Of a stretch of DNA of 64,000 nt, positions 20,815-32,582 are shown piece by piece. The stretch is taken from contig JAUPFP010000075.1 in the NCBI GenBank assembly GCA_036925085.1, positions 248,001-312,000 of the forward strand, in the 5' to 3' direction. The notes beneath the pieces were generated by a model. The model saw only the letters and a program-made list of their open reading frames with translations. It ran no database searches and was not told the DNA's origin. This DNA is from Brachycybe producta. Lineage: Eukaryota > Arthropoda > Diplopoda > Playtdesmida > Andrognathidae. Both the position numbers and the translations under genes were made by a program. The stretch's first letter is position 1, and every line of letters starts with the position of its first letter.

Positions 20815-21001
20815 ACCCCAAAATGTACAAGTTCAACTTTCGAAAGATCTAAATAAGTTAACTCTCCACTTCAAAAAATACTTATTACAGTTAACTATTA
20901 TTGTGTGCATTTTCAGTTATTTATATAAAATAAGTGGTCAATTTTATCATGCCAGTTATTAATATATGATTCCCATTATTTAAAAAATAGAAAAAAATTA
21001 T

Positions 21002-21119
21002 GCCAACAACACCCAGTATTCCCAGGCAGTCAACCATCCAAGTACTGACTGGGCCCAATGTTGCTTAACTTTGGTGATCGGATGAGAACCAGTGTGTTCA
21101 AAATGGTATGGCTATTGAC
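21002..21119 (-). rRNA. 5S rRNA copy 70, class N
   Basis: Duplicate of copy 63. Confidence 0.9.
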
Positions 21120-21305
21120 ACCCCAAAATGTACAAGTTCAACTTTCGAAAGATCTAAATAAGTTAACTCTCCACTTCAAAAAATACTTATTACAGTTAAC
21201 TATTATTGTGTGCATTTTCAGTTATTTATATAAAATAAGTGTTCAATTTTATCATGCCAGTTATTAATAGATGATTCCCATTATTTAAAAAATGAAAAGA
21301 AATAC

Positions 21306-21423
21306 ACCAACAACACCCAGTATTCCCAGGCAGTCACCCATCCAAGAACTGACTGGGCCCAATGTTGCTTAACTTTGGTGATCGGATGAGAACCAGTGTG
21401 TTCAACGTGGTATGGCCGTTGAC
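21306..21423 (-). rRNA. 5S rRNA copy 71, class E
   Basis: Duplicate of copy 64. Confidence 0.9.
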
Positions 21424-21609
21424 ACCCCAAAATGTACAAGTTCAACTTTCGAAAGATCTAAATAAGTTAACTCTCCACTTCAAAAAATACTTATTACAGT
21501 TAACTATTATTGTTTGCATTTTCAGTTATTTATATAAAATAAGTGTTCAATTTTATCATGCCAGTTATTAATATATGATTCCCAATATTTAAAAAATAGA
21601 AAAAATTAT

Positions 21610-21727
21610 GCCAACAACACCCAGTATTCCGAGGCAGTCACCCATCCAAGTACTGACTGGGCCCAATGTTGCTTAACTTTAGTGATCGGATGAGAACCAG
21701 TGTGTTCAACATGGTATGGCCGTTGAC
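21610..21727 (-). rRNA. 5S rRNA copy 72, class D
   Basis: Duplicate of copy 65, with C47T. Confidence 0.9.
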
Positions 21728-21914
21728 ACCCCAAAATGTACAAGTTCAACTTTCGAAAGATCTAAATAAGTTAACTCTCCACTTCAAAAAAATACTTATT
21801 ACAGTTAACTATTATTGTGTGCATTTTCAGTTATTTATATAAAATCAGGGTTCAATTTTATTATGCCAGTTATTAATAGATGATTCCCATTATTTAAAAA
21901 ATGAAAAAAAATAC

Positions 21915-22032
21915 ACCAACAACACCTATTATTCCCAGGCAGTCACCCATCCAAGAACTGACTGGGCCCAATGTTGCTTAACTTTGTTGATCGGATGAGA
22001 ACCAGTGTGTTCAACGTGGTATGGCCGTTGAC
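21915..22032 (-). rRNA. 5S rRNA copy 73, class E2
   Basis: Duplicate of copy 66, with C104A and G106A. Confidence 0.88.
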
Positions 22033-22219
22033 ACCCCAAAATGTACAAGTACAACTTTCGAAAGATCTAAATAAGTTAACTCTCCACTTCAAAAAATACT
22101 TATTACAGTTAACTATTATTGTTTGCATTTTCAGTTATTTATATAAAATAAGTGTTCAATTTTATCATGCCAGTTATTAATATATGATTCCCATTATTTA
22201 AAAAACAGAAAAAAATTAT

Positions 22220-22337
22220 GCCAACAACACCCAGTATTCCCAGGCAGTCAACCATCCAAGTACTGACTGGGCCCAATGTTGCTTAACGTTGGTGATCGGA
22301 TGAGAACCAGTGTGTTCAACATGGTATGGCTATTGAC
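22220..22337 (-). rRNA. 5S rRNA copy 74, class V
   Basis: Duplicate of copy 67. Confidence 0.9.
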
Positions 22338-22524
22338 ACACCAAAATGTACAAGTTCAACTTTCGAAAGATCTAAATAAGTTAACTCTCCACTTCAAAAA
22401 ATACTTATTACAGTTAACTATTATTGTGTGCATTTTCAGTTATTTATATAAAATAAGTGTTCAATTTTATCATGCCAGTTATTAATATATGATTCCCATT
22501 ATTTAAAAAATAGAAAAAAATTAT

Positions 22525-22642
22525 GCCAACAACACCCAGTATTCCCAGGCAGTCACCCATCCAAGTACTGACTGGGCCCAATGTTGCTTAACTTTGGTGA
22601 TCGGATGAGAACCAGTGTGTTCAACATGGTATGGCCGTTGAC
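22525..22642 (-). rRNA. 5S rRNA copy 75, consensus
   Basis: Unaltered body; flank A. Confidence 0.94.
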
Positions 22643-22828
22643 ACCCCAAAATGTACAAGTTCAACTTTCGAAAGATCTAAATAAGTTAACTCTCCACTTC
22701 AAAAAATACTTATTACAGTTAACTAATATTGTGTGCATTTTCAGTTATTTATATAAAATAAGTGTTCAATTTTATCATGCCAGTTATTAATAGATGATTC
22801 CCATTATTTAAAAAATGAAAAGAAATAC

Positions 22829-22946
22829 ACCAACAACACCCAGTATTCCCAGGCAGTCACCCATCCAAGTACTGACTGGGCCCAATGTTGCTTAACTTTG
22901 GTGATCGGATGAGAACCAGTGTGTTCAACATAGTATATCCGTTGAC
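22829..22946 (-). rRNA. 5S rRNA copy 76, class Y
   Basis: Adds C15T; flank B. Confidence 0.9.
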
Positions 22947-23133
22947 ACCCCAAAATGTACAAGTTCAACTTTCGAAAGATCTAAATAAGTTAACTCTCCA
23001 CTTCAAAAAATACTTATTACAGTTAACTACAATTGTGTGCATTTTCAGTTATTTATATAAAATAAGTGTTCAATTTTATCATGCCAGTTATTAATATATG
23101 ATTCCCATTATTTAAAAAATAGAAAAAAATTAT

Positions 23134-23251
23134 GCCAACAACACCCAGTATTCCCAGGCAGTCACCCTTCCGAGTACTGACTGGGCCCAATGTTGCTTAA
23201 CTTTGGTGATCGGATGAGAACCAGTGTGTTCAACATGGTATGGCCGTTGAC
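23134..23251 (-). rRNA. 5S rRNA copy 77, class G
   Basis: Adds T84A; flank A. Confidence 0.91.
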
Positions 23252-23438
23252 ACCCCAAAATGTACAAGTTCAACTTTCGAAAGATCTAAATAAGTTAACT
23301 CTCCACTTCAAAAAATACTTATTACAGTTAACTATTATTGTGTGCATTTACAGTTATTTATATAAAATAAGTGGTCAATTTTATCATGCCAGTTATTAAT
23401 ATATGATTCCCATTATTTAAAAAATAGAAAAAAATTAT

Positions 23439-23556
23439 GCCAACAACACCCAGTATTCCCAGGCAGTCAACCATCCAAGTACTGACTGGGCCCAATGTTG
23501 CTTAACTTTGGTGATCGGATGAGAACCAGTGTGTTCAAAATGGTATGGCTATTGAC
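23439..23556 (-). rRNA. 5S rRNA copy 78, class N
   Basis: Flank A; CTAAATAAG spacer upstream. Confidence 0.9.
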
Positions 23557-23744
23557 ACCCCAAAATGTACAAGTTCAACTTTCGAAAGATCTAAATAAGT
23601 TAACTCTCCACTTCAAAAAAATACTTATTACAGTTAACTATTATTGTGTGCATTTTCAGTTATTTATATAAAATAAGTGTTCAATTTTATCATGCCAGTT
23701 ATTAATAGATGATTCCCATTATTTAAAAAAATGAAAAGAAATAC

Positions 23745-23862
23745 ACCAACAACACCCAGTATTTCCAGGCAGTCACCCATCCAAGTACTGACTGGGCCCA
23801 ATGTTACTTAACTTTGGTGATCGGATGAGAACCAGTGTGTTCAACATGGTATGGCCGTTGAC
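23745..23862 (-). rRNA. 5S rRNA copy 79, class B1
   Basis: Adds G99A; flank B. Confidence 0.91.
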
Positions 23863-24049
23863 ACCCCGAAATGTACAAGTTCAACTTTCGAAAGATCTAA
23901 ATAAGTTAACTCTCCACTTCAAAAAATACTTATTACAGTTAACTACAATTGTGTGCATTTTCAGTTATTTATATAAAATAAGTGTTCAATTTTATCATGC
24001 CAGTTATTAATATATGATTCCCATTATTTAAAAAATAGAAAAAAATTAT

Positions 24050-24167
24050 GCCAACAACACCCAGTATTCCCAGGCAGTCACCCATCCGAGTACTGACTGG
24101 GCCCAATGTTGCTTAACTTTGGTGATCGGATGAGAACCAGTGTGTTTAACATGGTATGGCCGTTGAC
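24050..24167 (-). rRNA. 5S rRNA copy 80, class G
   Basis: Adds G21A, which unpairs C57 in helix II; flank A. Confidence 0.9.
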
Positions 24168-24354
24168 ACCCCAAAATGTACAAGTTCAACTTTCGAAAGA
24201 TCTAAATAAGTTAACTCTCCACTTCAAAAAATACTTGTTACAGTTAACTATTATTGTGTGCATTTTCAGTTATTTATATAAAATAAGTGTTCAATTTTAT
24301 CATGCCAGTTATTAATATATGATTCCCATTATTTAAAAAATAGAAAAAAATAAT

Positions 24355-24472
24355 GCCAACAACACCCAGTATTTCCAGGCAGTCACCCATCCAAGTACTG
24401 ACTGTGCCCAATGTTGCTTAACTTTGGTGATCGGATGAGAACCCATGTGTTCAAGATGGTATGGCCGATGAC
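24355..24472 (-). rRNA. 5S rRNA copy 81, class T
   Basis: Adds A5T, G18C and C28T; flank A. Confidence 0.88.
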
Positions 24473-24657
24473 ACCCCAAAATGTACAAGTTCAACTTTCG
24501 AAAGATCTAAATAAGTTAACTCTCCACTTCAAAAAATACTTATTACAGTTAACTATTATTGTGTGCATTTTCAGTTATTTATATAAAATAAGTGTTCAAT
24601 TTTATCATGCCAGTTATTAATATATGATTCCCATTTAAAAAATAGAAAAAAAATTAT

Positions 24658-24775
24658 GCCAACAACACCCAGTATTCCCAGGCAGTCACCCATCCAAGTA
24701 CTGACTGCACCCAATGTTGCTTCACTTTGGTGATCGGATGAGAACCAGTGTGTTCAACATGGTATAGCCATTGAC
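24658..24775 (-). rRNA. 5S rRNA copy 82, class H2
   Basis: Shortened A8 flank; upstream palindrome reads TTTCAAAAG. Confidence 0.89.
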
Positions 24776-24962
24776 ACCCCAAAATGTACAAGTTCAACTT
24801 TCAAAAGATCTAAATAAGTTAACTCTCCACTTCAAAAAATACTTATTACAGTTAACTATTATTGTGTGCATTTTCAGTTATTTATATAAAATAAGTGTTC
24901 AATTTTATCATGCCAGTTATTAATAGATGATTCCCATTATTTAAAAAATAGAAAAAAATTAT

Positions 24963-25080
24963 GCCAACAACACCCAGTATTCCCAGGCAGTCACCCATCC
25001 AAGTACTGACTGGGCCCAATGTTGCTTAACTTTGGTGATCGGATGAGAACCAGTGTGTTCAACATGGTATGGCCGTTGAC
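24963..25080 (-). rRNA. 5S rRNA copy 83, consensus
   Basis: Unaltered body; flank A joined to the AATAGATGA spacer end usually seen with flank B. Confidence 0.94.
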
Positions 25081-25266
25081 ACCCCAAAATGTACAAGTTC
25101 AACTTTCGAAAGATCTAAATAAGTTAACTCTCCACTTCAAAAAATACTTATTACAGTTAACTAATATTGTGTGCATTTTCAGTTATTTATATAAAATAAG
25201 TGTTCAATTTTATCATGCCAGTTATTAATAGATGATTCCCATTATTTAAAAAATGAAAAGAAATAC

Positions 25267-25384
25267 ACCAACAACACCCAGTATTCCCAGGCAGTCACCC
25301 ATCCAAGTACTGACTGGGCCCAATGTTGCTTAACTTTGGTGATCGGATGAGAACCAGTGTGTTCAACATGGTATGGCCGTTGAC
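25267..25384 (-). rRNA. 5S rRNA copy 84, consensus, Y/G hybrid unit
   Basis: Flank B and left body match copy 76; the upstream spacer (TTTACAG) matches copy 77. The join gives a consensus body. Confidence 0.92.
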
Positions 25385-25571
25385 ACCCCAAAATGTACAA
25401 GTTCAACTTTCGAAAGATCTAAATAAGTTAACTCTCCACTTCAAAAAATACTTATTACAGTTAACTATTATTGTGTGCATTTACAGTTATTTATATAAAA
25501 TAAGTGGTCAATTTTATCATGCCAGTTATTAATATATGATTCCCATTATTTAAAAAATAGAAAAAAATTAT

Positions 25572-25689
25572 GCCAACAACACCCAGTATTTCCAGGCAGT
25601 CAACCATCCAAGTACTGACTGGGCCCAATGTTGCTTAACTTTGGTGATCGGATGAGAACCAGTGTGTTCAAAATGGTATGGCTATTGAC
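25572..25689 (-). rRNA. 5S rRNA copy 85, class N
   Basis: Adds G99A; flank A. Confidence 0.9.
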
Positions 25690-25877
25690 ACCCCAAAATG
25701 TACAAGTTCAACTTTCGAAAGATCTAAATAAGTTAACTCTCCACTTCAAAAAAATACTTATTACAGTTAACTATTATTGTGTGCATTTTCAGTTATTTAT
25801 ATAAAATAAGTGTTCAATTTTATCATGCCAGTTATTAATAGATGATTCCCATTATTTAAAAAAATGAAAAGAAATAC

Positions 25878-25995
25878 ACCAACAACACCCAGTATTTCCA
25901 GGCAGTCACCCATCCAAGTACTGACTGGGCCCAATGTTACTTAACTTTGGTGATCGGATGAGAACCAGTGTGTTCAACATGGTATGGCCGTTGAC
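25878..25995 (-). rRNA. 5S rRNA copy 86, class B1
   Basis: Adds G99A, sister of copy 79; flank B. Confidence 0.91.
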
Positions 25996-26182
25996 ACCCC
26001 GAAATGTACAAGTTCAACTTTCGAAAGATCTAAATAAGTTAACTCTCCACTTCAAAAAATACTTATTACAGTTAACTACAATTGTGTGCATTTTCAGTTA
26101 TTTATATAAAATAAGTGTTCAATTTTATCATGCCAGTTATTAATATATGATTCCCATTATTTAAAAAATAGAAAAAAATTAT

Positions 26183-26300
26183 GCCAACAACACCCAGTAT
26201 TCCCAGGCAGTCACCCATCCGAGTACTGACTGGGCCCAATGTTGCTTAACTTTGGTGATCGGATGAGAACCAGTGTGTTTAACATGGTATGGCCGTTGAC
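26183..26300 (-). rRNA. 5S rRNA copy 87, class G
   Basis: Adds G21A, sister of copy 80. Confidence 0.9.
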
Positions 26301-26487
26301 ACCCCAAAATGTACAAGTTCAACTTTCGAAAGATCTAAATAAGTTAACTCTCCACTTCAAAAAATACTTGTTACAGTTAACTATTATTGTGTGCATTTTC
26401 AGTTATTTATATAAAATAAGTGTTCAATTTTATCATGCCAGTTATTAATATATGATTCCCATTATTTAAAAAATAGAAAAAAATAAT

Positions 26488-26605
26488 GCCAACAACACCC
26501 AGTATTTCCAGGCAGTCACCCATCCAAGTACTGACTGTGCCCAATGTTGCTTAACTTTGGTGATCGGATGAGAACCCATGTGTTCAACATGGTATGGCCG
26601 ATGAC
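26488..26605 (-). rRNA. 5S rRNA copy 88, class T
   Basis: Adds A5T and C28T but keeps G18; flank A. Confidence 0.89.
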
Positions 26606-26790
26606 ACCCCAAAATGTACAAGTTCAACTTTCGAAAGATCTAAATAAGTTAACTCTCCACTTCAAAAAATACTTATTACAGTTAACTATTATTGTGTGCA
26701 TTTTCAGTTATTTATATAAAATAAGTGTTCAATTTTATCATGCCAGTTATTAATATATGATTCCCATTTAAAAAATAGAAAAAAAATTAT

Positions 26791-26908
26791 GCCAACAACA
26801 CCCAGTATTCCCAGGCAGTCACCCATCCAAGTACTGACTGCACCCAATGTTGCTTCACTTTGGTGATCGGATGAGAACCAGTGTGTTCAACATGGTATAG
26901 CCATTGAC
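26791..26908 (-). rRNA. 5S rRNA copy 89, class H2
   Basis: Sister of copy 82. Confidence 0.89.
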
Positions 26909-27095
26909 ACCCCAAAATGTACAAGTTCAACTTTCAAAAGATCTAAATAAGTTAACTCTCCACTTCAAAAAATACTTATTACAGTTAACTATTATTGTGT
27001 GCATTTTCAGTTATTTATATAAAATAAGTGTTCAATTTTATCATGCCAGTTATTAATAGATGATTCCCATTATTTAAAAAATAGAAAAAAATTAT

Positions 27096-27214
27096 GCCAA
27101 CAACACCCAGTATTCCCAGGCAGTCACCCATCCAAATACTGACTGGGCCCCAATGTTGCTTAACTTTGGTGATCGGATGAGAACCAGTGTGTTCAACATG
27201 GTATGGCTGTTGAC
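27096..27214 (-). rRNA. 5S rRNA copy 90, class K, 119 nt
   Basis: Flank A joined to the AATAGATGA spacer end. Confidence 0.88.
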
Positions 27215-27402
27215 ACCCCAAAATGTACAAGTTCAACTTTCGAAAGATCTAAATAAGTTAACTCTCCACTTCAAAAAAATACTTATTACAGTTAACTATT
27301 ATTGTGTGCATTTTCAGTTATTTATATAAAATAAGTGTTCAATTTTATCATGCCAGTTATTAATAGATGATTCCCATTATTTAAAAAATAGAAAAAAATT
27401 AT

Positions 27403-27521
27403 GCCAACAACACCCAGTATTCCCAGGCAGTCACCCATCCAAATACTGACTGGGCCCCAATGTTGCTTAACTTTGGTGATCGGATGAGAACCAGTGTGTT
27501 CAACATGGTATGGCTGTTGAC
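27403..27521 (-). rRNA. 5S rRNA copy 91, class K, 119 nt
   Basis: Single-unit tandem duplicate of copy 90 at 307 bp. Confidence 0.88.
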
Positions 27522-27709
27522 ACCCCAAAATGTACAAGTTCAACTTTCGAAAGATCTAAATAAGTTAACTCTCCACTTCAAAAAAATACTTATTACAGTT
27601 AACTATTATTGTGTGCATTTTCAGTTATTTATATAAAATAAGTGGTCAATTTTATCATGCCAGTTATTAATATATGATTCCCATTATTTAAAAAATAGAA
27701 AAAAATTAT

Positions 27710-27827
27710 GCCAACAACACCCAGTATTCCCAGGCAGTCAACCATCCAAGTACTGACTGGGCCCAATGTTGCTTAACTTTGGTGATCGGATGAGAACCAG
27801 TGTGTTCAAAATGGTATGGCTATTGAC
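27710..27827 (-). rRNA. 5S rRNA copy 92, class N
   Basis: Flank A; CTAATAAG spacer upstream. Confidence 0.9.
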
Positions 27828-28013
27828 ACCCCAAAATGTACAAGTTCAACTTTCGAAAGATCTAATAAGTTAACTCTCCACTTCAAAAAATACTTATTAC
27901 AGTTAACTATTATTGTGTGCATTTTCAGTTATTTATATAAAATAAGTGGTCAATTTTATCATGCCAGTTATTAATATATGATTCCCATTATTTAAAAAAT
28001 AGAAAAAAATTAT

Positions 28014-28131
28014 GCCAACAACACCCAGTATTCCCAGGCAGTCAACCATCCAAGTACTGACTGGGCCCAATGTTGCTTAACTTTGGTGATCGGATGAGAA
28101 CCAGTGTGTTCAAAATGGTATGGCTATTGAC
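28014..28131 (-). rRNA. 5S rRNA copy 93, class N
   Basis: Duplicate of copy 92; elsewhere this position has a single N unit. Confidence 0.9.
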
Positions 28132-28317
28132 ACCCCAAAATGTACAAGTTCAACTTTCGAAAGATCTAATAAGTTAACTCTCCACTTCAAAAAATACTTA
28201 TTACAGTTAACTATTATTGTGTGCATTTTCAGTTATTTATATAAAATAAGTGTTCAATTTTATCATGCCAGTTATTAATATATGATTCCCATTATTTAGA
28301 AAATAGAAAAAAATTAT

Positions 28318-28435
28318 GCCAACAACACCAAGTATTCCCAGGCAGTCACCCATTCAAGTACTGCCTAGGCCCAATGTTGCTTAACTTTGGTGATCAGATG
28401 AGAACCAGTGTGTTCAACATGGTATGGCCGTTGAC
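28318..28435 (-). rRNA. 5S rRNA copy 94, class L
   Basis: Adds G106T; flank A. Confidence 0.9.
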
Positions 28436-28622
28436 ACCCCAAAATGTACAAGTTCAACTTTCGAAAGATCTAAATAAGTTAACTCTCCACTTCAAAAAAA
28501 TACTTATTACAGTTAACTATTATTGTGTGCATTTTCAGTTATTTATATAAAATAAGTGTTCAATTTTATCATGCCAGTTATTAATAGATGATTCCCATTA
28601 TTTAAAAAATGAAAAGAAATAC

Positions 28623-28740
28623 ACCAACAACACCCAGTATTCCCAGGCAGTCACCCATCCAAGTACTGACTGGGCCCAATGTTGCTTAACTTTGGTGATC
28701 GGATGAGAACCAGTGTGTTCAACATGGTATGGCCGTTGAC
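28623..28740 (-). rRNA. 5S rRNA copy 95, consensus
   Basis: Unaltered body; flank B; one private G-to-T in the near upstream spacer. Confidence 0.94.
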
Positions 28741-28927
28741 ACCCCGAAATTTACAAGTTCAACTTTCGAAAGATCTAAATAAGTTAACTCTCCACTTCAA
28801 AAAATACTTATTACAGTTAACTACTATTGTGTGCATTTTCAGTTATTTATATAAAATAAGTGTTCAATTTTATCATGCCAGTTATTAATATATGATTCCC
28901 ATTATTTAAAAAATAGAAAAAAATTAT

Positions 28928-29045
28928 GCCAACAACACCCAGTATTCCCAGGCAGTCACCCATCCGAGTACTGACTGGGCCCAATGTTGCTTAACTTTGG
29001 TGATCGGATGAGAACCAGTGTGTTCAACATGATATGGCCGTTGAC
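28928..29045 (-). rRNA. 5S rRNA copy 96, class GI
   Basis: Flank A. Confidence 0.92.
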
Positions 29046-29232
29046 ACCCCAAAATGTACAAGTTCAACTTTCGAAAGATCTAAATAAGTTAACTCTCCAC
29101 TTCAAAAAATACTTATTACAGTTAACTATTATTGTGTGCATTTTCAGTTATTTATATAAAATAAGTGGTCAATTTTATCATGCCAGTTATTAATATATGA
29201 TTCCCATTATTTAAAAAATAGAAAAAAATTAT

Positions 29233-29350
29233 GCCAACAACACCCAGTATTCCCAGGCAGTCAACCATCCAAGTACTGACTGGGCCCAATGTTGCTTAAC
29301 TTTGGTGATCGGATGAGAACCAGTGTGTTCAAAATGGTATGGCTATTGAC
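29233..29350 (-). rRNA. 5S rRNA copy 97, class N
   Basis: Flank A; CTAATAAG spacer. Confidence 0.9.
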
Positions 29351-29536
29351 ACCCCAAAATGTACAAGTTCAACTTTCGAAAGATCTAATAAGTTAACTCT
29401 CCACTTCAAAAAATACTTATTACAGTTAACTATTATTGTGTGCATTTTCAGTTATTTATATAAAATAAGTGTTCAATTTTATCATGCCAGTTATTAATAT
29501 ATGATTCCCATTATTTAGAAAATAGAAAAAAATTAT

Positions 29537-29654
29537 GCCAACAACACCAAGTATTCCCAGGCAGTCACCCATCCAAGTACTGACTGGGTCCAATGTTGCT
29601 TAACTTTGGTGATCGGATGAGAACCAGTGTGTTCAACATGGTATGGCCGTTGAC
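29537..29654 (-). rRNA. 5S rRNA copy 98, class S
   Basis: Sister of copy 54. Confidence 0.91.
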
Positions 29655-29840
29655 ACCCCAAAATGTACAAGTTCAACTTTCGAAAGATCTAAATAAGTTA
29701 ACTCTCCACTTCAAAAAATACTTATTACAGTTAACTATTATTGTGTGCATTTTCAGTTATTTATATAAAATAAGTGTTCAATTTTATCATGCCAGTTATT
29801 AATAGATGATTCCCATTATTTAAAAAATGAAAAGAAATAC

Positions 29841-29958
29841 ACCAACAACACCCAGTATTCCCAGGCAGTCACCCATCCAAGTACTGACTGGGCCCAATGT
29901 TGCTTAACTTTGGTGATCGGATGAGAACCAGTGTGTTCAACATGGTATGGCCGTTGAC
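29841..29958 (-). rRNA. 5S rRNA copy 99, consensus
   Basis: Unaltered body; flank B; sister of copy 55. Confidence 0.94.
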
Positions 29959-30145
29959 ACCCCGAAATGTACAAGTTCAACTTTCGAAAGATCTAAATAA
30001 GTTAACTCTCCACTTCAAAAAATACTTATTACAGTTAACTACTATTGTGTGCATTTTCAGTTATTTATATAAAATAAGTGTTCAATTTTATCTTGCCAGT
30101 TATTAATATATGATTCCCATTATTTAAAAAATAGAAAAAAATTAT

Positions 30146-30263
30146 GCCAACAACACCCAGTATTCCCAGGCAGTCACCCATCCGAGTACTGACTGGGCCC
30201 AATGTTGCTTAACTTTGGTGATCGGATGAGAACCAGTGTGTTCAACATGATATGGCCGTTGAC
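30146..30263 (-). rRNA. 5S rRNA copy 100, class GI
   Basis: Flank A; same position as copy 56 but with helix I intact. Confidence 0.92.
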
Positions 30264-30450
30264 ACCCCAAAATGTACAAGTTCAACTTTCGAAAGATCTA
30301 AATAAGTTAACTCTCCACTTCAAAAAATACTTATTACAGTTAACTATTATTGTGTGCATTTTCAGTTATTTATATAAAATAAGTGGTCAATTTTATCATG
30401 CCAGTTATTAATATATGATTCCCATTATTTAAAAAATAGAAAAAAATTAT

Positions 30451-30568
30451 GCCAACAACACCCAGTATTCCCAGGCAGTCAACCATCCAAGTACTGACTG
30501 GGCCCAATGTTGCTTAACTTTGGTGATCGGATGAGAACCAGTGTGTTCAAAATGGTATGGCTATTGAC
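30451..30568 (-). rRNA. 5S rRNA copy 101, class N
   Basis: Flank A; CTAATAAG spacer. Confidence 0.9.
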
Positions 30569-30754
30569 ACCCCAAAATGTACAAGTTCAACTTTCGAAAG
30601 ATCTAATAAGTTAACTCTCCACTTCAAAAAATACTTATTACAGTTAACTATTATTGTGTGCATTTTCAGTTATTTATATAAAATAAGTGTTCAATTTTAT
30701 CATGCCAGTTATTAATATATGATTCCCATTATTTAGAAAATAGAAAAAAATTAT

Positions 30755-30872
30755 GCCAACAACACCAAGTATTCCCAGGCAGTCACCCATCCAAGTACTG
30801 ACTGGGTCCAATGTTGCTTAACTTTGGTGATCGGATGAGAACCAGTGTGTTCAACATGGTATGGCCGTTGAC
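30755..30872 (-). rRNA. 5S rRNA copy 102, class S
   Basis: One private change just outside the palindrome (CGAAAAATC). Confidence 0.91.
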
Positions 30873-31057
30873 ACCCCAAAATGTACAAGTTCAACTTTCG
30901 AAAAATCTAAATAAGTTAACTCTCCACTTCAAAAAATACTTATTACAGTTAACTATTATTGTGTGCATTTTCAGTTATTTATATAAAATAAGTGTTCAAT
31001 TTTATCATGCCAGTTATTAATATATGATTCCCATTTAAAAAATAGAAAAAAAATTAT

Positions 31058-31175
31058 GCCAACAACACCCAGTATTCCCAGGCAGTCACCCATCCAAGTA
31101 CTGACTGCACCCAATGTTGCTTCACTTTGGTGATCGAATGAGAACCAGTGTGTTCAACATGGTATAGCCGTTGAC
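31058..31175 (-). rRNA. 5S rRNA copy 103, class H
   Basis: Shortened A8 flank. Confidence 0.89.
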
Positions 31176-31363
31176 AACCCAAAATGTACAAGTTCAACTT
31201 TCGAAAGATCTAAATAAGTTAACTCTCCACTTCAAAAAAATACTTATTACAGTTAACTATTATTGTGTGCATTTTCAGTTATTTATATAAAATAATTGTT
31301 CAATTTTATCATGCCAGTTATTAATATATGATTCCCATTATTTAAAAAATAGAAAAAAATTAT

Positions 31364-31481
31364 GCCAACAACACCCAGTATTCCCAGGCAGTCACCCATT
31401 CAAGTACTGCCTAGGCCCAATGTTGCTTAACTTTGGTGATCAGATGAGAACCAGTGTGTTCAACATGGTATGGCCGTTGAC
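31364..31481 (-). rRNA. 5S rRNA copy 104, class L
   Basis: Flank A. Confidence 0.9.
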
Positions 31482-31668
31482 ACCCCGAAATGTACAAGTT
31501 CAACTTTCGAAAGATCTAAATAAGTTAACTCTCCACTTCAAAAAATACTTATTACAGTTAACTACAATTGTGTGCATTTTCAGTTATTTATATAAAATAA
31601 GTGTTCAATTTTATCATGCCAGTTATTAATATATGATTCCCATTATTTAAAAAATAGAAAAAAATTAT

Positions 31669-31786
31669 GCCAACAACACCCAGTATTCCCAGGCAGTCAC
31701 CCATCCAAGAACTGACTGGGCCCAATGTTGCTTAACTTTGGTGATCGGATGAGAACCAGTGTGTTCAACGTGGTATGGCCGTTGAC
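31669..31786 (-). rRNA. 5S rRNA copy 105, class E, hybrid unit
   Basis: Class E body behind flank A, where E units normally have flank B. Two units (G and N) of the 7-unit order are missing here. Confidence 0.9.
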
Positions 31787-31972
31787 ACCCCAAAATGTAC
31801 AAGTTCAACTTTCGAAAGATCTAAATAAGTTAACTCTCCACTTCAAAAAATACTTATTACAGTTAACTATTATTGTTTGCATTTTCAGTTATTTATATAA
31901 AATAAGTGTTCAATTTTATCATGCCAGTTATTAATATATGATTCCCAATATTTAAAAAATAGAAAAAATTAT

Positions 31973-32090
31973 GCCAACAACACCCAGTATTCCGAGGCAG
32001 TCACCCATCCAAGTACTGACTGGGCCCAATGTTGCTTAACTTTAGTGATCGGATGAGAACCAGTGTGTTCAACATGGTATGGCCGTTGAC
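31973..32090 (-). rRNA. 5S rRNA copy 106, class D
   Basis: Adds C47T; flank A6. Confidence 0.9.
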
Positions 32091-32277
32091 ACCCCAAAAT
32101 GTACAAGTTCAACTTTCGAAAGATCTAAATAAGTTAACTCTCCACTTCAAAAAAATACTTATTACAGTTAACTATTATTGTGTGCATTTTCAGTTATTTA
32201 TATAAAATCAGGGTTCAATTTTATTATGCCAGTTATTAATAGATGATTCCCATTATTTAAAAAATGAAAAAAAATAC

Positions 32278-32395
32278 ACCAACAACACCTAGTATTCCCA
32301 GGCAGTCACCCATCCAAGAACTGACTGGGCCCAATGTTGCTTAACTTTGTTGATCGGATGAGAACCAGTGTGTTCAACGTGGTATGGCCGTTGAC
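32278..32395 (-). rRNA. 5S rRNA copy 107, class E2
   Basis: Adds G106A; flank B8. Confidence 0.89.
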
Positions 32396-32582
32396 ACCCC
32401 AAAATGTACAAGTACAACTTTCGAAAGATCTAAATAAGTTAACTCTCCACTTCAAAAAATACTTATTACAGTTAACTATTATTGTTTGCATTTTCAGTTA
32501 TTTATATAAAATAAGTGTTCAATTTTATCATGCCAGTTATTAATATATGATTCCCATTATTTAAAAAACAGAAAAAAATTAT

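Larger units (their letters stand above)
20392..22524. repeat. 7-unit higher-order block, copy 2
   Basis: Direct tandem duplication of 18259-20391 at exactly 2133 bp. I noticed no differences by eye. Confidence 0.92.
22525..24962. repeat. 8-unit block (copies 75-82)
   Basis: 2438 bp. Order C, Y, G, N, B1, G+G21A, T-like, H2. Recurs at 32888-35325 with the same length. Confidence 0.9.
24963..27095. repeat. 7-unit derivative block (copies 83-89)
   Basis: Repeats 22525-24962 with one unit fewer. Copy 84 joins the Y unit's flank and left body to the next unit's right body and spacer. Confidence 0.88.
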
